Positions 17,788 to 25,013 of a DNA stretch of 64,000 bases are shown in pieces. The stretch comes from Delftia tsuruhatensis (GTDB lineage: Bacteria; Pseudomonadota; Gammaproteobacteria; Burkholderiales; Burkholderiaceae_C): assembly GCF_903815225.1 (NCBI RefSeq), contig NZ_LR813084.1, positions 588,501-652,500 on the forward strand, given 5' to 3'. Both the position numbers and the translations under genes were made by a program. The stretch's first letter is position 1. Each line of letters opens with the position of its first letter. Below the pieces are notes generated by a model, which was given only the letters and a program-made list of their open reading frames with translations, had not been told where the DNA came from and made no database searches.

Positions 17788-20589
17788 ATGACTGATGCCA
17801 ACTATCTGCAGCAGGCGCTGCAACTGCATGACCAATGGGAGTTCGATGCAGCACGCGAGGCCTACGCGCAGGCGCTGAGACACGAGCCTGGCGATCACCA
17901 GGCGCTCTACGGCATGGGCTTGCTGCTCGGCCAGCACATGTTGCTCAGCGCCGAGTCCCTTCCTTACCTGGAGGCCGCCATCGGCGCCAAGCCACGGGCC
18001 TTCGCATACTGGCGCACCTATATCAATATGCTGATCCGCGAGGGGCTGGGCGATATGGCGCGCTCGCTGATCGAGCTGGCCAGGAGCCAGGGCATGCAGC
18101 AGATGGCCCTGGAGCGCCTGGAAAAGGACCTGGCCTTGACGCAAGGGGTGGAAGCGGCAGCCTTCCTGGAGGAACAAGTCGCCGAGTGGGAGGCTCGACG
18201 CCCGTCCCAAGAACCTGATGCGCCTGCACCACAGGTGCAGATTCCTGGGGAATTGCTCAAGGCGCTGTCCCGACAGCTCCAGCAAAGGAGCTTCAAGCAA
18301 GCGGATGACTTGCTGGCATCGGCATTGCACGCCTACCCGCGCAGCGCCTTGCTGTGGCAGACCAAGATCAACATGGAGCTGGAGCGCGGGAACCGTGCTG
18401 TGGCCCTGGAGGCTGCGCACCGGGCTACCGCAGCGTTGCCCCGGGATGCGAGCCTGTTCATGCTCCTTGGCGAGGTGCATCTGGAGGCGAAGGAGGCTGC
18501 GCAGGCCGAGCCCGCCTTGCGCCAGGCGGTCCTGCTGTCGCCGCAGTCGTCCAAGGCCCATGAGCTGCTGGGCAATGCCCTGCTGGCCCAAGAACAGGCA
18601 CAGGCGTCCTACCCTCATTTTGTCCAGGCCTTGCTGCTGGCTGCCGATATGGAGTCCCAGGCACTGGTCCAGTTCCGATTGATCAGTGCGCTGCATGCCG
18701 ACGGGCAACCCCAGCTGTGCGCCCAGTTCCTGAGCATGCTGCTGCAGCAGCCGTTGAGTGCCAAGCTCCACTTGGCGTGTGGCGACTGGATGCGCAAGCT
18801 GGGCTGGAATCTGCAGGCTGAAATGGCCTACCGCCAGGCCCTGCAGCAGCAGCCCGAACTGTTCATGGCCCTGGTCGGCCTGAGCCTTTCCCTCTCCGGC
18901 GATGCCACTCGACTGGCCGAGCGCGAGACCGTGCTGCGCAGAGTCATGGAGCTGAGTAGCGACTCCGAACGCAAGCTGGCTCGGGCCGACCTGGCTTATG
19001 TGCTGTTTTCCCAGGAAAGATGGGAGCCCGCGCTGGAATTGCTCGCAACCACTCTGCAAGAGGAGCCGGGAGATTCGCGTGCGCATCGGCTGCGCTGCCT
19101 GCTGCTGCTGGAAAAGATGGATCTCGATGCCCTGGAGAAAGCCCTGTCGGAGGGCCTGGTGCATCTGGTGGACGACCATGACCTGCTGTATATCCAGGCG
19201 CTTTACTGGGGGCGCCGTGGAGACGTCCGCAAGGCGCTGGCCCAATATGACGCGATGCTGGAAAAGCATCCGAACAGCGCAGGAGCGCACAGCGCGCGGC
19301 TGCTGACGCAACTGCACTTTCCCGGAGCCAGCCCCGTGCAAATCGGCCAGTCCTGCCGGGAGTTCGGCCAATTGATGCGCCGTTTGCATGGCGATCCTGC
19401 ACAGCAGCACGCGAATGGCAAGGATCCCGGGAAGGTGCTGCGCGTCGGCTTCGTCTCTGCCGACCTGCGTGGACACGCCGCAGCCAAGTTCTTCCTCCCA
19501 ACGATGAGGGAGCTGGCCAAGTGCAGGGAGATCGAATGCATCGCCTACTGCAACAACGATCTCTATGACGATGTCACCAAGGAGTTCATGGAGCTGTTCC
19601 AGCAATGGCGGGGCGTGCAGGATATGTCGACCGATGCCTTGGTGCAAATGGTGCAGGAAGATGGCATCGACGTGCTGATAGATCTCAGTGGCCATACCAA
19701 GGGCCATCGGCTCGATGTACTTGCACGCAGGCCTGCTCCTGTGCAACTGACGTGGATTGGCAATCCTGGAGGCACAGGCCTGCAAACCATGGACTACATC
19801 GTGCTGAGCGATCTTTTCCTGGACCGGCCCGCCGTCCGCGAGCAGTTGACAGAGCGTATCCTGCGCCTGCCTCTGGCCTATGTATTCGACGGCGGCATCC
19901 ATGGGGAGCCTGTGGCCCCTTTGCCTGCGCTGCGCAACGGTTTCCTCACGTTCGGCTCCTTCAACCGCCTGGTCAAGGTCAATCGCGAAGTCGTGCAGGT
20001 ATGGGGGGCGGTGCTGCAGGCGCTGCCCACTGCAAGGCTGGTGATCGGTGCCTGCGAGCCGTCAGGCCCTCCCGCACATCTGCGCGAGTGGCTTCAGGAG
20101 GCCGGCATCGGTGCGGAGCGTGTGCAATTCGCATCACGTACGGGATTCGAGGGCTATTTGCGTGCACACCACGATATCGATATCTGCCTGGATACCTTCC
20201 CCTTCACCGGCGGAGTGGTTACTAACCATGCGCTGTGGATGGGGGTGCCCACACTGACCCTGGTGGGGGATCTTTTGTGTGGACGGCAGTCGGCCGAGGT
20301 TCTGGCGCGCGTGGGGCTGACGCAGGACTTCGCAGCGGAAGACCTCGACGGCCTGCTGCAACTGGCCCGTTACTGGAACGAGAACCTGCATCGTTTGGAG
20401 CTCATCCGCCAGGCTCTGCGGCCGGCCCTGCAGGCCCAGGAGGTCCGCCAGGCGGAAATCGCCGCCAAATCCGTGGTCATGGGCTTGCGTGAAGCCTGGC
20501 GCCGCTGGTGCGATGGACGCGAGGTGGAGGATCTTCGCGTCAGCTATCAGGATCTTGGGTTGGAGCCCCCCAAGCCGCTGGGGCTGTGA
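17788..20589 (+). CDS. TPR-containing O-GlcNAc-transferase-like protein (GT41 family)
   Basis: 933 residues. About residues 1-540 are tandem TPR-type helical repeats (for example AAREAYAQALRHEPGDHQALYGMG, HPNSAGAHSARLL). From about residue 550 the SPINDLY/OGT catalytic domain follows: VGFVSADLRGHAAAKFF, IDLSGHTKGHRLDVLARRPAP then VQLTWIGNPGGTGL near 635, FLTFGSFNRLVKVNREVVQVW near 715, and ICLDTFPFTGGVVTNHALWMG near 800. This family moves N-acetylglucosamine or a related sugar from a UDP-sugar to Ser/Thr of proteins in the cytoplasm. It follows a GT2 gene and is followed by three flagellins, so flagellin is the probable acceptor. A strong hairpin lies after the stop. Acceptor and sugar are inferred only from context. 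Confidence 0.88.
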   Translation: MTDANYLQQALQLHDQWEFDAAREAYAQALRHEPGDHQALYGMGLLLGQHMLLSAESLPYLEAAIGAKPRAFAYWRTYINMLIREGLGDMARSLIELARSQGMQQMALERLEKDLALTQGVEAAAFLEEQVAEWEARRPSQEPDAPAPQVQIPGELLKALSRQLQQRSFKQADDLLASALHAYPRSALLWQTKINMELERGNRAVALEAAHRATAALPRDASLFMLLGEVHLEAKEAAQAEPALRQAVLLSPQSSKAHELLGNALLAQEQAQASYPHFVQALLLAADMESQALVQFRLISALHADGQPQLCAQFLSMLLQQPLSAKLHLACGDWMRKLGWNLQAEMAYRQALQQQPELFMALVGLSLSLSGDATRLAERETVLRRVMELSSDSERKLARADLAYVLFSQERWEPALELLATTLQEEPGDSRAHRLRCLLLLEKMDLDALEKALSEGLVHLVDDHDLLYIQALYWGRRGDVRKALAQYDAMLEKHPNSAGAHSARLLTQLHFPGASPVQIGQSCREFGQLMRRLHGDPAQQHANGKDPGKVLRVGFVSADLRGHAAAKFFLPTMRELAKCREIECIAYCNNDLYDDVTKEFMELFQQWRGVQDMSTDALVQMVQEDGIDVLIDLSGHTKGHRLDVLARRPAPVQLTWIGNPGGTGLQTMDYIVLSDLFLDRPAVREQLTERILRLPLAYVFDGGIHGEPVAPLPALRNGFLTFGSFNRLVKVNREVVQVWGAVLQALPTARLVIGACEPSGPPAHLREWLQEAGIGAERVQFASRTGFEGYLRAHHDIDICLDTFPFTGGVVTNHALWMGVPTLTLVGDLLCGRQSAEVLARVGLTQDFAAEDLDGLLQLARYWNENLHRLELIRQALRPALQAQEVRQAEIAAKSVVMGLREAWRRWCDGREVEDLRVSYQDLGLEPPKPLGL

Positions 20590-20622
20590 TGATGATGCCT
20601 TGAGCGCCAAGCTCACGAGAGC

Positions 20623-20677
20623 GGCGCGCGCCCAGCATGGACCTGCGCTCCATGTTGGGCGCGCGCCGGTTTCTTTT
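20623..20677 (+). terminator. Long hairpin after the GT41-like gene
   Basis: Arms of 19 bases at 20623-20641 and 20649-20667 pair with one mismatch around a 7-base loop; outer part GGCGCGCGCCCA / TGGGCGCGCGCC. A T-rich stretch GGTTTCTTTT follows. It probably ends glycosyltransferase transcription before the fliC1 promoter. The rest of the 303-base gap 20590-20892 holds the fliC1 promoter, leader hairpin and ribosome site. Confidence 0.7.
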
Positions 20678-20727
20678 GGGGCTTACATGCAAGAAGCGGC
20701 GGGGGATGAGGGGGAGGAAAAAAATCC

Positions 20728-20754
20728 TCAAGTCCGCTTGGATGGTGCCGAAAA
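20728..20754 (+). promoter_or_regulatory. Sigma-28 promoter of flagellin gene 1
   Basis: TCAAGTCC-N11-GCCGAAAA. The transcript would begin near 20762 and carry a leader of about 130 bases. Confidence 0.8.
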
Positions 20755-20764
20755 GCAGCTCAGT

Positions 20765-20781
20765 AGATGGAGCAAACATCT
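20765..20781 (+). promoter_or_regulatory. Flagellin mRNA leader hairpin, copy 1
   Basis: AGATG / CATCT arms with a 7-base loop containing GGA context (ATGGA). It occupies the same place, about 10 bases after the -10 box, as the GGATG / CATCC hairpins before flagellins 2 and 3. Confidence 0.5.
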
Positions 20782-20892
20782 TGAGTTCCGCCAAAGGCAA
20801 GACGTCGATGGTGGGTTGATTGGACCGGCGCCGCTTGCAAAGCATGGGTGGTTTGCTGGATTTCATACAGATATCACTAAGGAGCTGCCGCC

Positions 20893-21723
20893 ATGGCCAT
20901 GACCATCAACACCAACATGCAATCGCTCAATGCCCAGCGCAATCTGAGCACCACCCAGGGCCTGCTGTCCACCACCATGCAGCGCCTGTCCTCGGGCCTG
21001 CGCGTGAACAGCGCCAAGGACGACGCGGCGGGTCTGGCGATCGCCGAGCGCATGAACGCCCAGGTCAAGGGCATGAACGTGGCGGCGCGCAACGCCAACG
21101 ACGGCATCTCGCTGGCGCAGACGGCGGAAGGCGCGCTGGGCAAGATCACGGAAAACCTGCAACGCATGCGTGAACTGGGCGTGCAGGCGGCCAACGGCAC
21201 CAACGGCACCAAGGACCGTGCGGCGCTTGACAAGGAGTACAAGGCGCTGGCCGCTGAAATCGGCCGCGTCATTGAAAATACCGAGTTCAACGGCAAGAAG
21301 CTGCTCAACTCCGATGCGCCGACAAGCTTTGTTTTCCAGGTGGGCGCCAATACCGCTGGCGACAACCAGATCACCGTGAACGTGGCTACGAATGCCCTGG
21401 CTGGATTGAACAATTCGACGGACACTCTGGGCGCGGATGAAACGACCGCCAAGGCTGCAATGACTGCCATCGACACCGCGCTGGATACCGTCAGTGGCAT
21501 GCGTGCCGACTACGGCGCGGCGCAAAACCGCTTCGAAGCCACGATCGCCAACCTGCAGGTGGCTTCGGAAAACACTGCGGCAGCCCGTGGCCGCATCATG
21601 GATGCCGACTTCGCTGGTGAAACCTCGAACCTGAGCCGCGCCCAGATCCTGCAACAGGCGGGCACGGCCATGGTGGCCCAGGCCAACCAACTGCCCCAGG
21701 GCGTGCTGGCCCTGCTGCGCTGA
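20893..21723 (+). CDS. fliC: Flagellin 1 (tandem group)
   Basis: Filament subunit exported through FlhA/FlhB, 276 residues, short for a flagellin because it has D0/D1 domains and almost no outer domain. N-terminal D0/D1: [57 protein letters not shown]-terminal D1/D0: [40 protein letters not shown], then [10 protein letters not shown]. The variable centre spans about residues 130-210 and differs from flagellins 2 and 3 ([16 protein letters not shown]). Ribosome site AAGGAGCTGCC precedes the ATG. Its last 180 or so bases match flagellin 3 better than flagellin 2. Own promoter and terminator. The cold centre holds several Ser/Thr that could be glycosylated. Confidence 0.97.
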   Translation: MAMTINTNMQSLNAQRNLSTTQGLLSTTMQRLSSGLRVNSAKDDAAGLAIAERMNAQVKGMNVAARNANDGISLAQTAEGALGKITENLQRMRELGVQAANGTNGTKDRAALDKEYKALAAEIGRVIENTEFNGKKLLNSDAPTSFVFQVGANTAGDNQITVNVATNALAGLNNSTDTLGADETTAKAAMTAIDTALDTVSGMRADYGAAQNRFEATIANLQVASENTAAARGRIMDADFAGETSNLSRAQILQQAGTAMVAQANQLPQGVLALLR

Positions 21724-21754
21724 GCCTGGCCGGGCCTGCCCCGGAGGACGATGG

Positions 21755-21786
21755 AAGGCAGCGTGCTGGATGCACGCTGCCTTTTT
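21755..21786 (+). terminator. Terminator of flagellin gene 1
   Basis: AAGGCAGCGTGC / GCACGCTGCCTT with a 5-base loop, followed by T5. The rest of the 351-base gap 21724-22074 holds the flagellin 2 promoter, leader hairpin and ribosome site. Confidence 0.9.
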
Positions 21787-21873
21787 GCTTTCCGCGGTAC
21801 GGGCACCTCGCGGTGCCCTGTCTGCCTGTGCAGGGCGGTGGCCCATGGGGCGAAAAACTTCTTTAAAAAAAAT

Positions 21874-21900
21874 TCAAGTCCTGCAGGCCAATGTCGAAAT
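21874..21900 (+). promoter_or_regulatory. Sigma-28 promoter of flagellin gene 2
   Basis: TCAAGTCC-N11-GTCGAAAT. The -10 part departs from GCCGAAAA at two places, so this promoter may be weaker than those of flagellins 1 and 3. Confidence 0.7.
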
Positions 21901-21914
21901 TCCAATCAGCAGAT

Positions 21915-21927
21915 GGATGAAACATCC
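21915..21927 (+). promoter_or_regulatory. Flagellin mRNA leader hairpin, copy 2
   Basis: GGATG-AAA-CATCC perfect small hairpin preceded by CAGCAGAT; the same sequence block is found before flagellin 3. Confidence 0.5.
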
Positions 21928-22074
21928 TGAGCCCCCTCCAACAGCTCTTGCGATTTCTGACTACGAAGCAAGCCGCTGATGGCAGGTTGATTGGGTTGGC
22001 AAGGTTCGCCTGGCATGGGGCCTGGCGACCGAGATGACCCGGTTTCACACAGATTTCACTGAGGAGCTGCCACC

Positions 22075-22902
22075 ATGGCCATGACCATCAACACCAACAT
22101 GCAATCGCTCAATGCCCAGCGCAACCTGAGCACCACCCAGGGCCTGCTGTCCACTACCATGCAGCGCCTGTCCTCGGGCCTGCGCGTGAACAGCGCCAAG
22201 GACGACGCGGCGGGTCTGGCGATCGCCGAGCGCATGAACGCCCAGGTCAAGGGCATGAACGTGGCAGCGCGCAACGCCAACGACGGCATCTCGCTGGCGC
22301 AGACGGCGGAAGGCGCGCTGGGCAAGATCACGGAAAACCTGCAGCGCATGCGTGAACTGGGCGTGCAGGCGGCCAACGGCACCAACGGCACCAAGGACCG
22401 TGCGGCGCTGGACAAGGAATACAGTGCATTGGCCGCTGAAATCGGCCGTATCACGGCGAACACGGAATTCAACGGCAAGAAGCTGCTGAATGCGGATGCC
22501 AGCTTCACCTTCCAGGTGGGTGCGAACACTGCCACCGACAATCAGATCTCCGTTGTGGTCTCTTCTGCCACCAGCCTGACCAGCCTGAGCGCCTCCACTG
22601 CGACACTGGGTACCGTCGAGTCCGCTGCGCTGGCCCAGGTCGATGCCATCGACTCGGCGCTGGACAACATCAACGGCATGCGTGCCGACTACGGCGCGGC
22701 GCAGAACCGCTTCGAAGCCACGATCGCCAATCTGCAGGTGGCCTCGGAAAATACCGCAGCGGCCCGTGGCCGCATCATGGATGCCGACTTTGCCGGCGAA
22801 ACCTCGAACCTGAGCCGTGCCCAGATCCTGCAACAGGCTGGCACTGCCATGGTGGCCCAGGCCAACCAGCTGCCCCAGGGCGTGCTGGCCCTGCTGCGCT
22901 GA
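22075..22902 (+). CDS. fliC: Flagellin 2 (tandem group)
   Basis: Filament subunit of 275 residues, D0/D1 only. The first 95 residues equal flagellin 1. From [21 protein letters not shown] through [16 protein letters not shown] it is the same as flagellin 3; the hypervariable part is about residues 158-205 ([19 protein letters not shown], rich in Ser/Thr). At the DNA level its 3-prime end carries about ten silent changes not found in flagellins 1 and 3. Ribosome site GAGGAGCTGCC. It is transcribed from its own sigma-28 box and followed by its own terminator, so the three genes can be expressed separately. Confidence 0.97.
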   Translation: MAMTINTNMQSLNAQRNLSTTQGLLSTTMQRLSSGLRVNSAKDDAAGLAIAERMNAQVKGMNVAARNANDGISLAQTAEGALGKITENLQRMRELGVQAANGTNGTKDRAALDKEYSALAAEIGRITANTEFNGKKLLNADASFTFQVGANTATDNQISVVVSSATSLTSLSASTATLGTVESAALAQVDAIDSALDNINGMRADYGAAQNRFEATIANLQVASENTAAARGRIMDADFAGETSNLSRAQILQQAGTAMVAQANQLPQGVLALLR

Positions 22903-22980
22903 GTCAGGCAGGTGCTGCAAATGCGAGAGCAGTGCTCTGTTTCCAGGAGTTGATGGCGCTCTCGCAGCGGACCATCCAGG

Positions 22981-23009
22981 CGGCCAGCTTCATGCTGGCC
23001 GTTTTTTTT
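22981..23009 (+). terminator. Terminator of flagellin gene 2
   Basis: CGGCCAGC / GCTGGCCG with a 5-base loop and a run of eight T. The rest of the 354-base gap 22903-23256 holds the flagellin 3 promoter, leader hairpin and ribosome site. Confidence 0.9.
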
Positions 23010-23079
23010 CGGGCGAAGAGGGCCTGGTGAGGGGCTTGGTGGTGATGCAGGGGCCGGGATCGGTGCCCCAAAAAAACAC

Positions 23080-23106
23080 TTAAGTGTTCCGATGAAGTGC
23101 CGAAAA
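23080..23106 (+). promoter_or_regulatory. Sigma-28 promoter of flagellin gene 3
   Basis: TTAAGTGT-N11-GCCGAAAA, with the same distance to the flagellin leader hairpin as in the other two units. Confidence 0.78.
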
Positions 23107-23120
23107 ACCATTCAGCAGAT

Positions 23121-23133
23121 GGATGAAGCATCC
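23121..23133 (+). promoter_or_regulatory. Flagellin mRNA leader hairpin, copy 3
   Basis: GGATG-AAG-CATCC, preceded by TTCAGCAGAT as in unit 2. The leader sequence further down differs between units while this block is kept. Confidence 0.5.
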
Positions 23134-23256
23134 TTAACCCTGAAAGCACGGCGCCCGCAGGGCAAGTGCTTGTCAGCCGACGGATAGGGTTGCTGCATGC
23201 GCCAGGTGATTGTCACGGACCTGGTTTTGTACAGATTTGACTGAGGAGTTGCCGCC

Positions 23257-24084
23257 ATGGCCATGACCATCAACACCAACATGCAATCGCTCAATGCCCA
23301 GCGCAACCTGAGCACCACCCAGGGCCTGCTGTCCACCACCATGCAGCGCCTGTCCTCGGGCCTGCGCGTGAACAGCGCCAAGGACGACGCGGCGGGTCTG
23401 GCGATCGCCGAGCGCATGAACGCCCAGGTCAAGGGCATGAACGTGGCGGCGCGCAACGCCAACGATGGCATCTCGCTGGCGCAGACGGCGGAAGGCGCGC
23501 TGGGCAAGATCACGGAAAACCTGCAGCGCATGCGTGAACTGGGCGTGCAGGCGGCCAACGGCACCAACGGCACCAAGGACCGTGCGGCGCTGGACAAGGA
23601 ATACAGTGCATTGGCCGCTGAAATCGGCCGTATCACGGCGAACACGGAATTCAACGGCAAGAAGCTGCTGAATGCAGATGCCAGCTTCACTTTCCAGGTG
23701 GGAGCCAATACCGCAGCCGACAACCAGATCAATGTGGTGGTGTCCTCGGCAACCAGCCTTGGCAGCCTGAGTGACTCCACGGCAAGCCTGGGCTCGGTCG
23801 AATCCGCAGCGCTGGCCCAGGTCAACGCCATCGACTCGGCGCTGGACAACATCAACGGCATGCGTGCCGACTACGGCGCGGCGCAGAACCGCTTCGAAGC
23901 CACGATCGCCAACCTGCAGGTGGCTTCGGAAAACACTGCGGCAGCCCGTGGCCGCATCATGGATGCCGACTTCGCTGGTGAAACCTCGAACCTGAGCCGC
24001 GCCCAGATCCTGCAACAGGCGGGCACGGCCATGGTGGCCCAGGCCAACCAGCTGCCCCAGGGCGTTCTGGCTCTGCTGCGCTGA
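23257..24084 (+). CDS. fliC: Flagellin 3 (tandem group)
   Basis: Filament subunit of 275 residues with D0/D1 only. Front and middle (to about residue 150) match flagellin 2 nearly base for base; the 3-prime end from AACCGCTTCG on matches flagellin 1 base for base over about 165 bases. The unique part is short, [21 protein letters not shown] around residues 158-180. This mosaic suggests recent gene conversion among the three copies. Ribosome site GAGGAGTTGCC. The terminator after it also serves the convergent methyltransferase gene. Confidence 0.97.
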   Translation: MAMTINTNMQSLNAQRNLSTTQGLLSTTMQRLSSGLRVNSAKDDAAGLAIAERMNAQVKGMNVAARNANDGISLAQTAEGALGKITENLQRMRELGVQAANGTNGTKDRAALDKEYSALAAEIGRITANTEFNGKKLLNADASFTFQVGANTAADNQINVVVSSATSLGSLSDSTASLGSVESAALAQVNAIDSALDNINGMRADYGAAQNRFEATIANLQVASENTAAARGRIMDADFAGETSNLSRAQILQQAGTAMVAQANQLPQGVLALLR

Positions 24085-24122
24085 GGATGCTGCGCCGCCG
24101 CGCAGCGGCGCCTCGACAAATG

Positions 24123-24149
24123 CAAAAACCCGGCTTTGCCGGGTTTTTG
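24123..24149. terminator. Bidirectional terminator between flagellin 3 and the methyltransferase
   Basis: CAAAAACCCGGC / GCCGGGTTTTTG with a TTT loop; T-run on either strand, lying between two convergent genes. Confidence 0.9.
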
Positions 24150-24164
24150 CATTGGCACGCGGTC

Positions 24165-24767
24165 TTACAGCCGGAAGTACTGCCTGGCGAGATCGCGGAT
24201 CTCATCCTCGTCGCGCGCGCTGTTGCTGGCGATGGCCCAGATGTCAAAGGACTCGGGACGTGCAACGGACGCCACGATCGGGAAGCCTGCGGCGCGCAAT
24301 GCATCGTTCATGGTCTTGTCCGTGAAGCCGCAGCGGTGCGACATGTAGAGATTGCCCTGGGCCATGGAGGTGCGCAGGCCGTACAGGATGTCCAGGGGGC
24401 TGATGGGGCCGGCCGGCGAAACATAGGCCGGGTCCGTCAACTGGCCATTGGCCACCAGGGCGCAGACCGACTGCAGGTCGGGACAGGTGATGATGGCGAA
24501 GCCATCGGGTTTGAGCACACGCCGGAACTCGGCGAGGGCCAGCGGGACCTCGTGCGGATACAGGTGCTCGATGTTGTGGCTGGAGTAGATGGCGTCGATG
24601 GAAGCGTCCGCCACGGCGGACATGTTGGTCATGGTGCCGATGAGGTCGGGTTCCACGCGCGCATCGATGTCCAGCCGCAGTTCCTGCCAGTCATCGGTCT
24701 GGAAGCCGGGGGAGGTGGAGGACTTGCGTTGCGGGCCGCATCCAACGTGCAAAAGGGTTCGGGTCAT
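24165..24767 (-). CDS. Class I SAM-dependent methyltransferase in the flagellin island
   Basis: Cytoplasmic methyltransferase of 200 residues from ATG 24767. SAM-binding parts are LLHVGCGPQRK (motif I, residues 5-15), LRLDIDARVEPDLIG (motif II acidic end), DAIYSSHNIEHLYPHEVPLALAEFRRVLKPDGFAIITCPD (motifs for adenine contact and strand 5; shown in parts, about residues 58-98). Such small methyltransferases often modify sugars or lipids. It lies on the minus strand between flagellins 3 and 4 and is divergent from flagellin 4, so methylation of the flagellin glycan or of flagellin is a reasonable guess. No substrate domain is visible. Confidence 0.8.
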   Translation of the reverse strand: MTRTLLHVGCGPQRKSSTSPGFQTDDWQELRLDIDARVEPDLIGTMTNMSAVADASIDAIYSSHNIEHLYPHEVPLALAEFRRVLKPDGFAIITCPDLQSVCALVANGQLTDPAYVSPAGPISPLDILYGLRTSMAQGNLYMSHRCGFTDKTMNDALRAAGFPIVASVARPESFDIWAIASNSARDEDEIRDLARQYFRL

Positions 24768-25013
24768 GGGGTGAGCGCGCCGGGGCGCAGGAGGTGAAAG
24801 TGCGCACCTAGAGTAACCATGCGGGGGTGGCGGAATGACGCGAATTGGGGGGGGATGCCCGTTTTTATCGCTGCTTTGGGCTCATGCCTCGTCGGGACAA
24901 TGCATGGCATCAGATTGGCGGAGCTAGGCGGTGTCTGGCGTGCTGTCTGACGTTCGGTGGCCTGTGGTCACGGAGCGGCTAGCCATTGTCCATGCCTAAC
25001 GAGGAGCTGCCCT

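Larger units (their letters stand above)
20893..24084 (+). repeat. Tandem triplication of flagellin units
   Basis: Three units of about 1.18 kb (starts 20893, 22075, 23257, exactly 1182 bases apart) each contain promoter, leader, flagellin and terminator. The first 290 or so bases of the coding regions are almost identical, as are the ends, while the centres and the downstream spacers differ. Such long direct repeats invite unequal exchange and gene conversion. Confidence 0.9.

Noticed and set aside
20863..21846. Minus-strand frames opposite each flagellin gene, alike in sequence in all three units
   Set aside because: They look conserved only because the flagellins beneath them are near-identical copies; no family similarity.
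24889..25013. Possible sigma-28 box before flagellin 4 (CTCATGCC region)
   Set aside because: No GCCGA-type -10 at the right distance; similarity is chance level.
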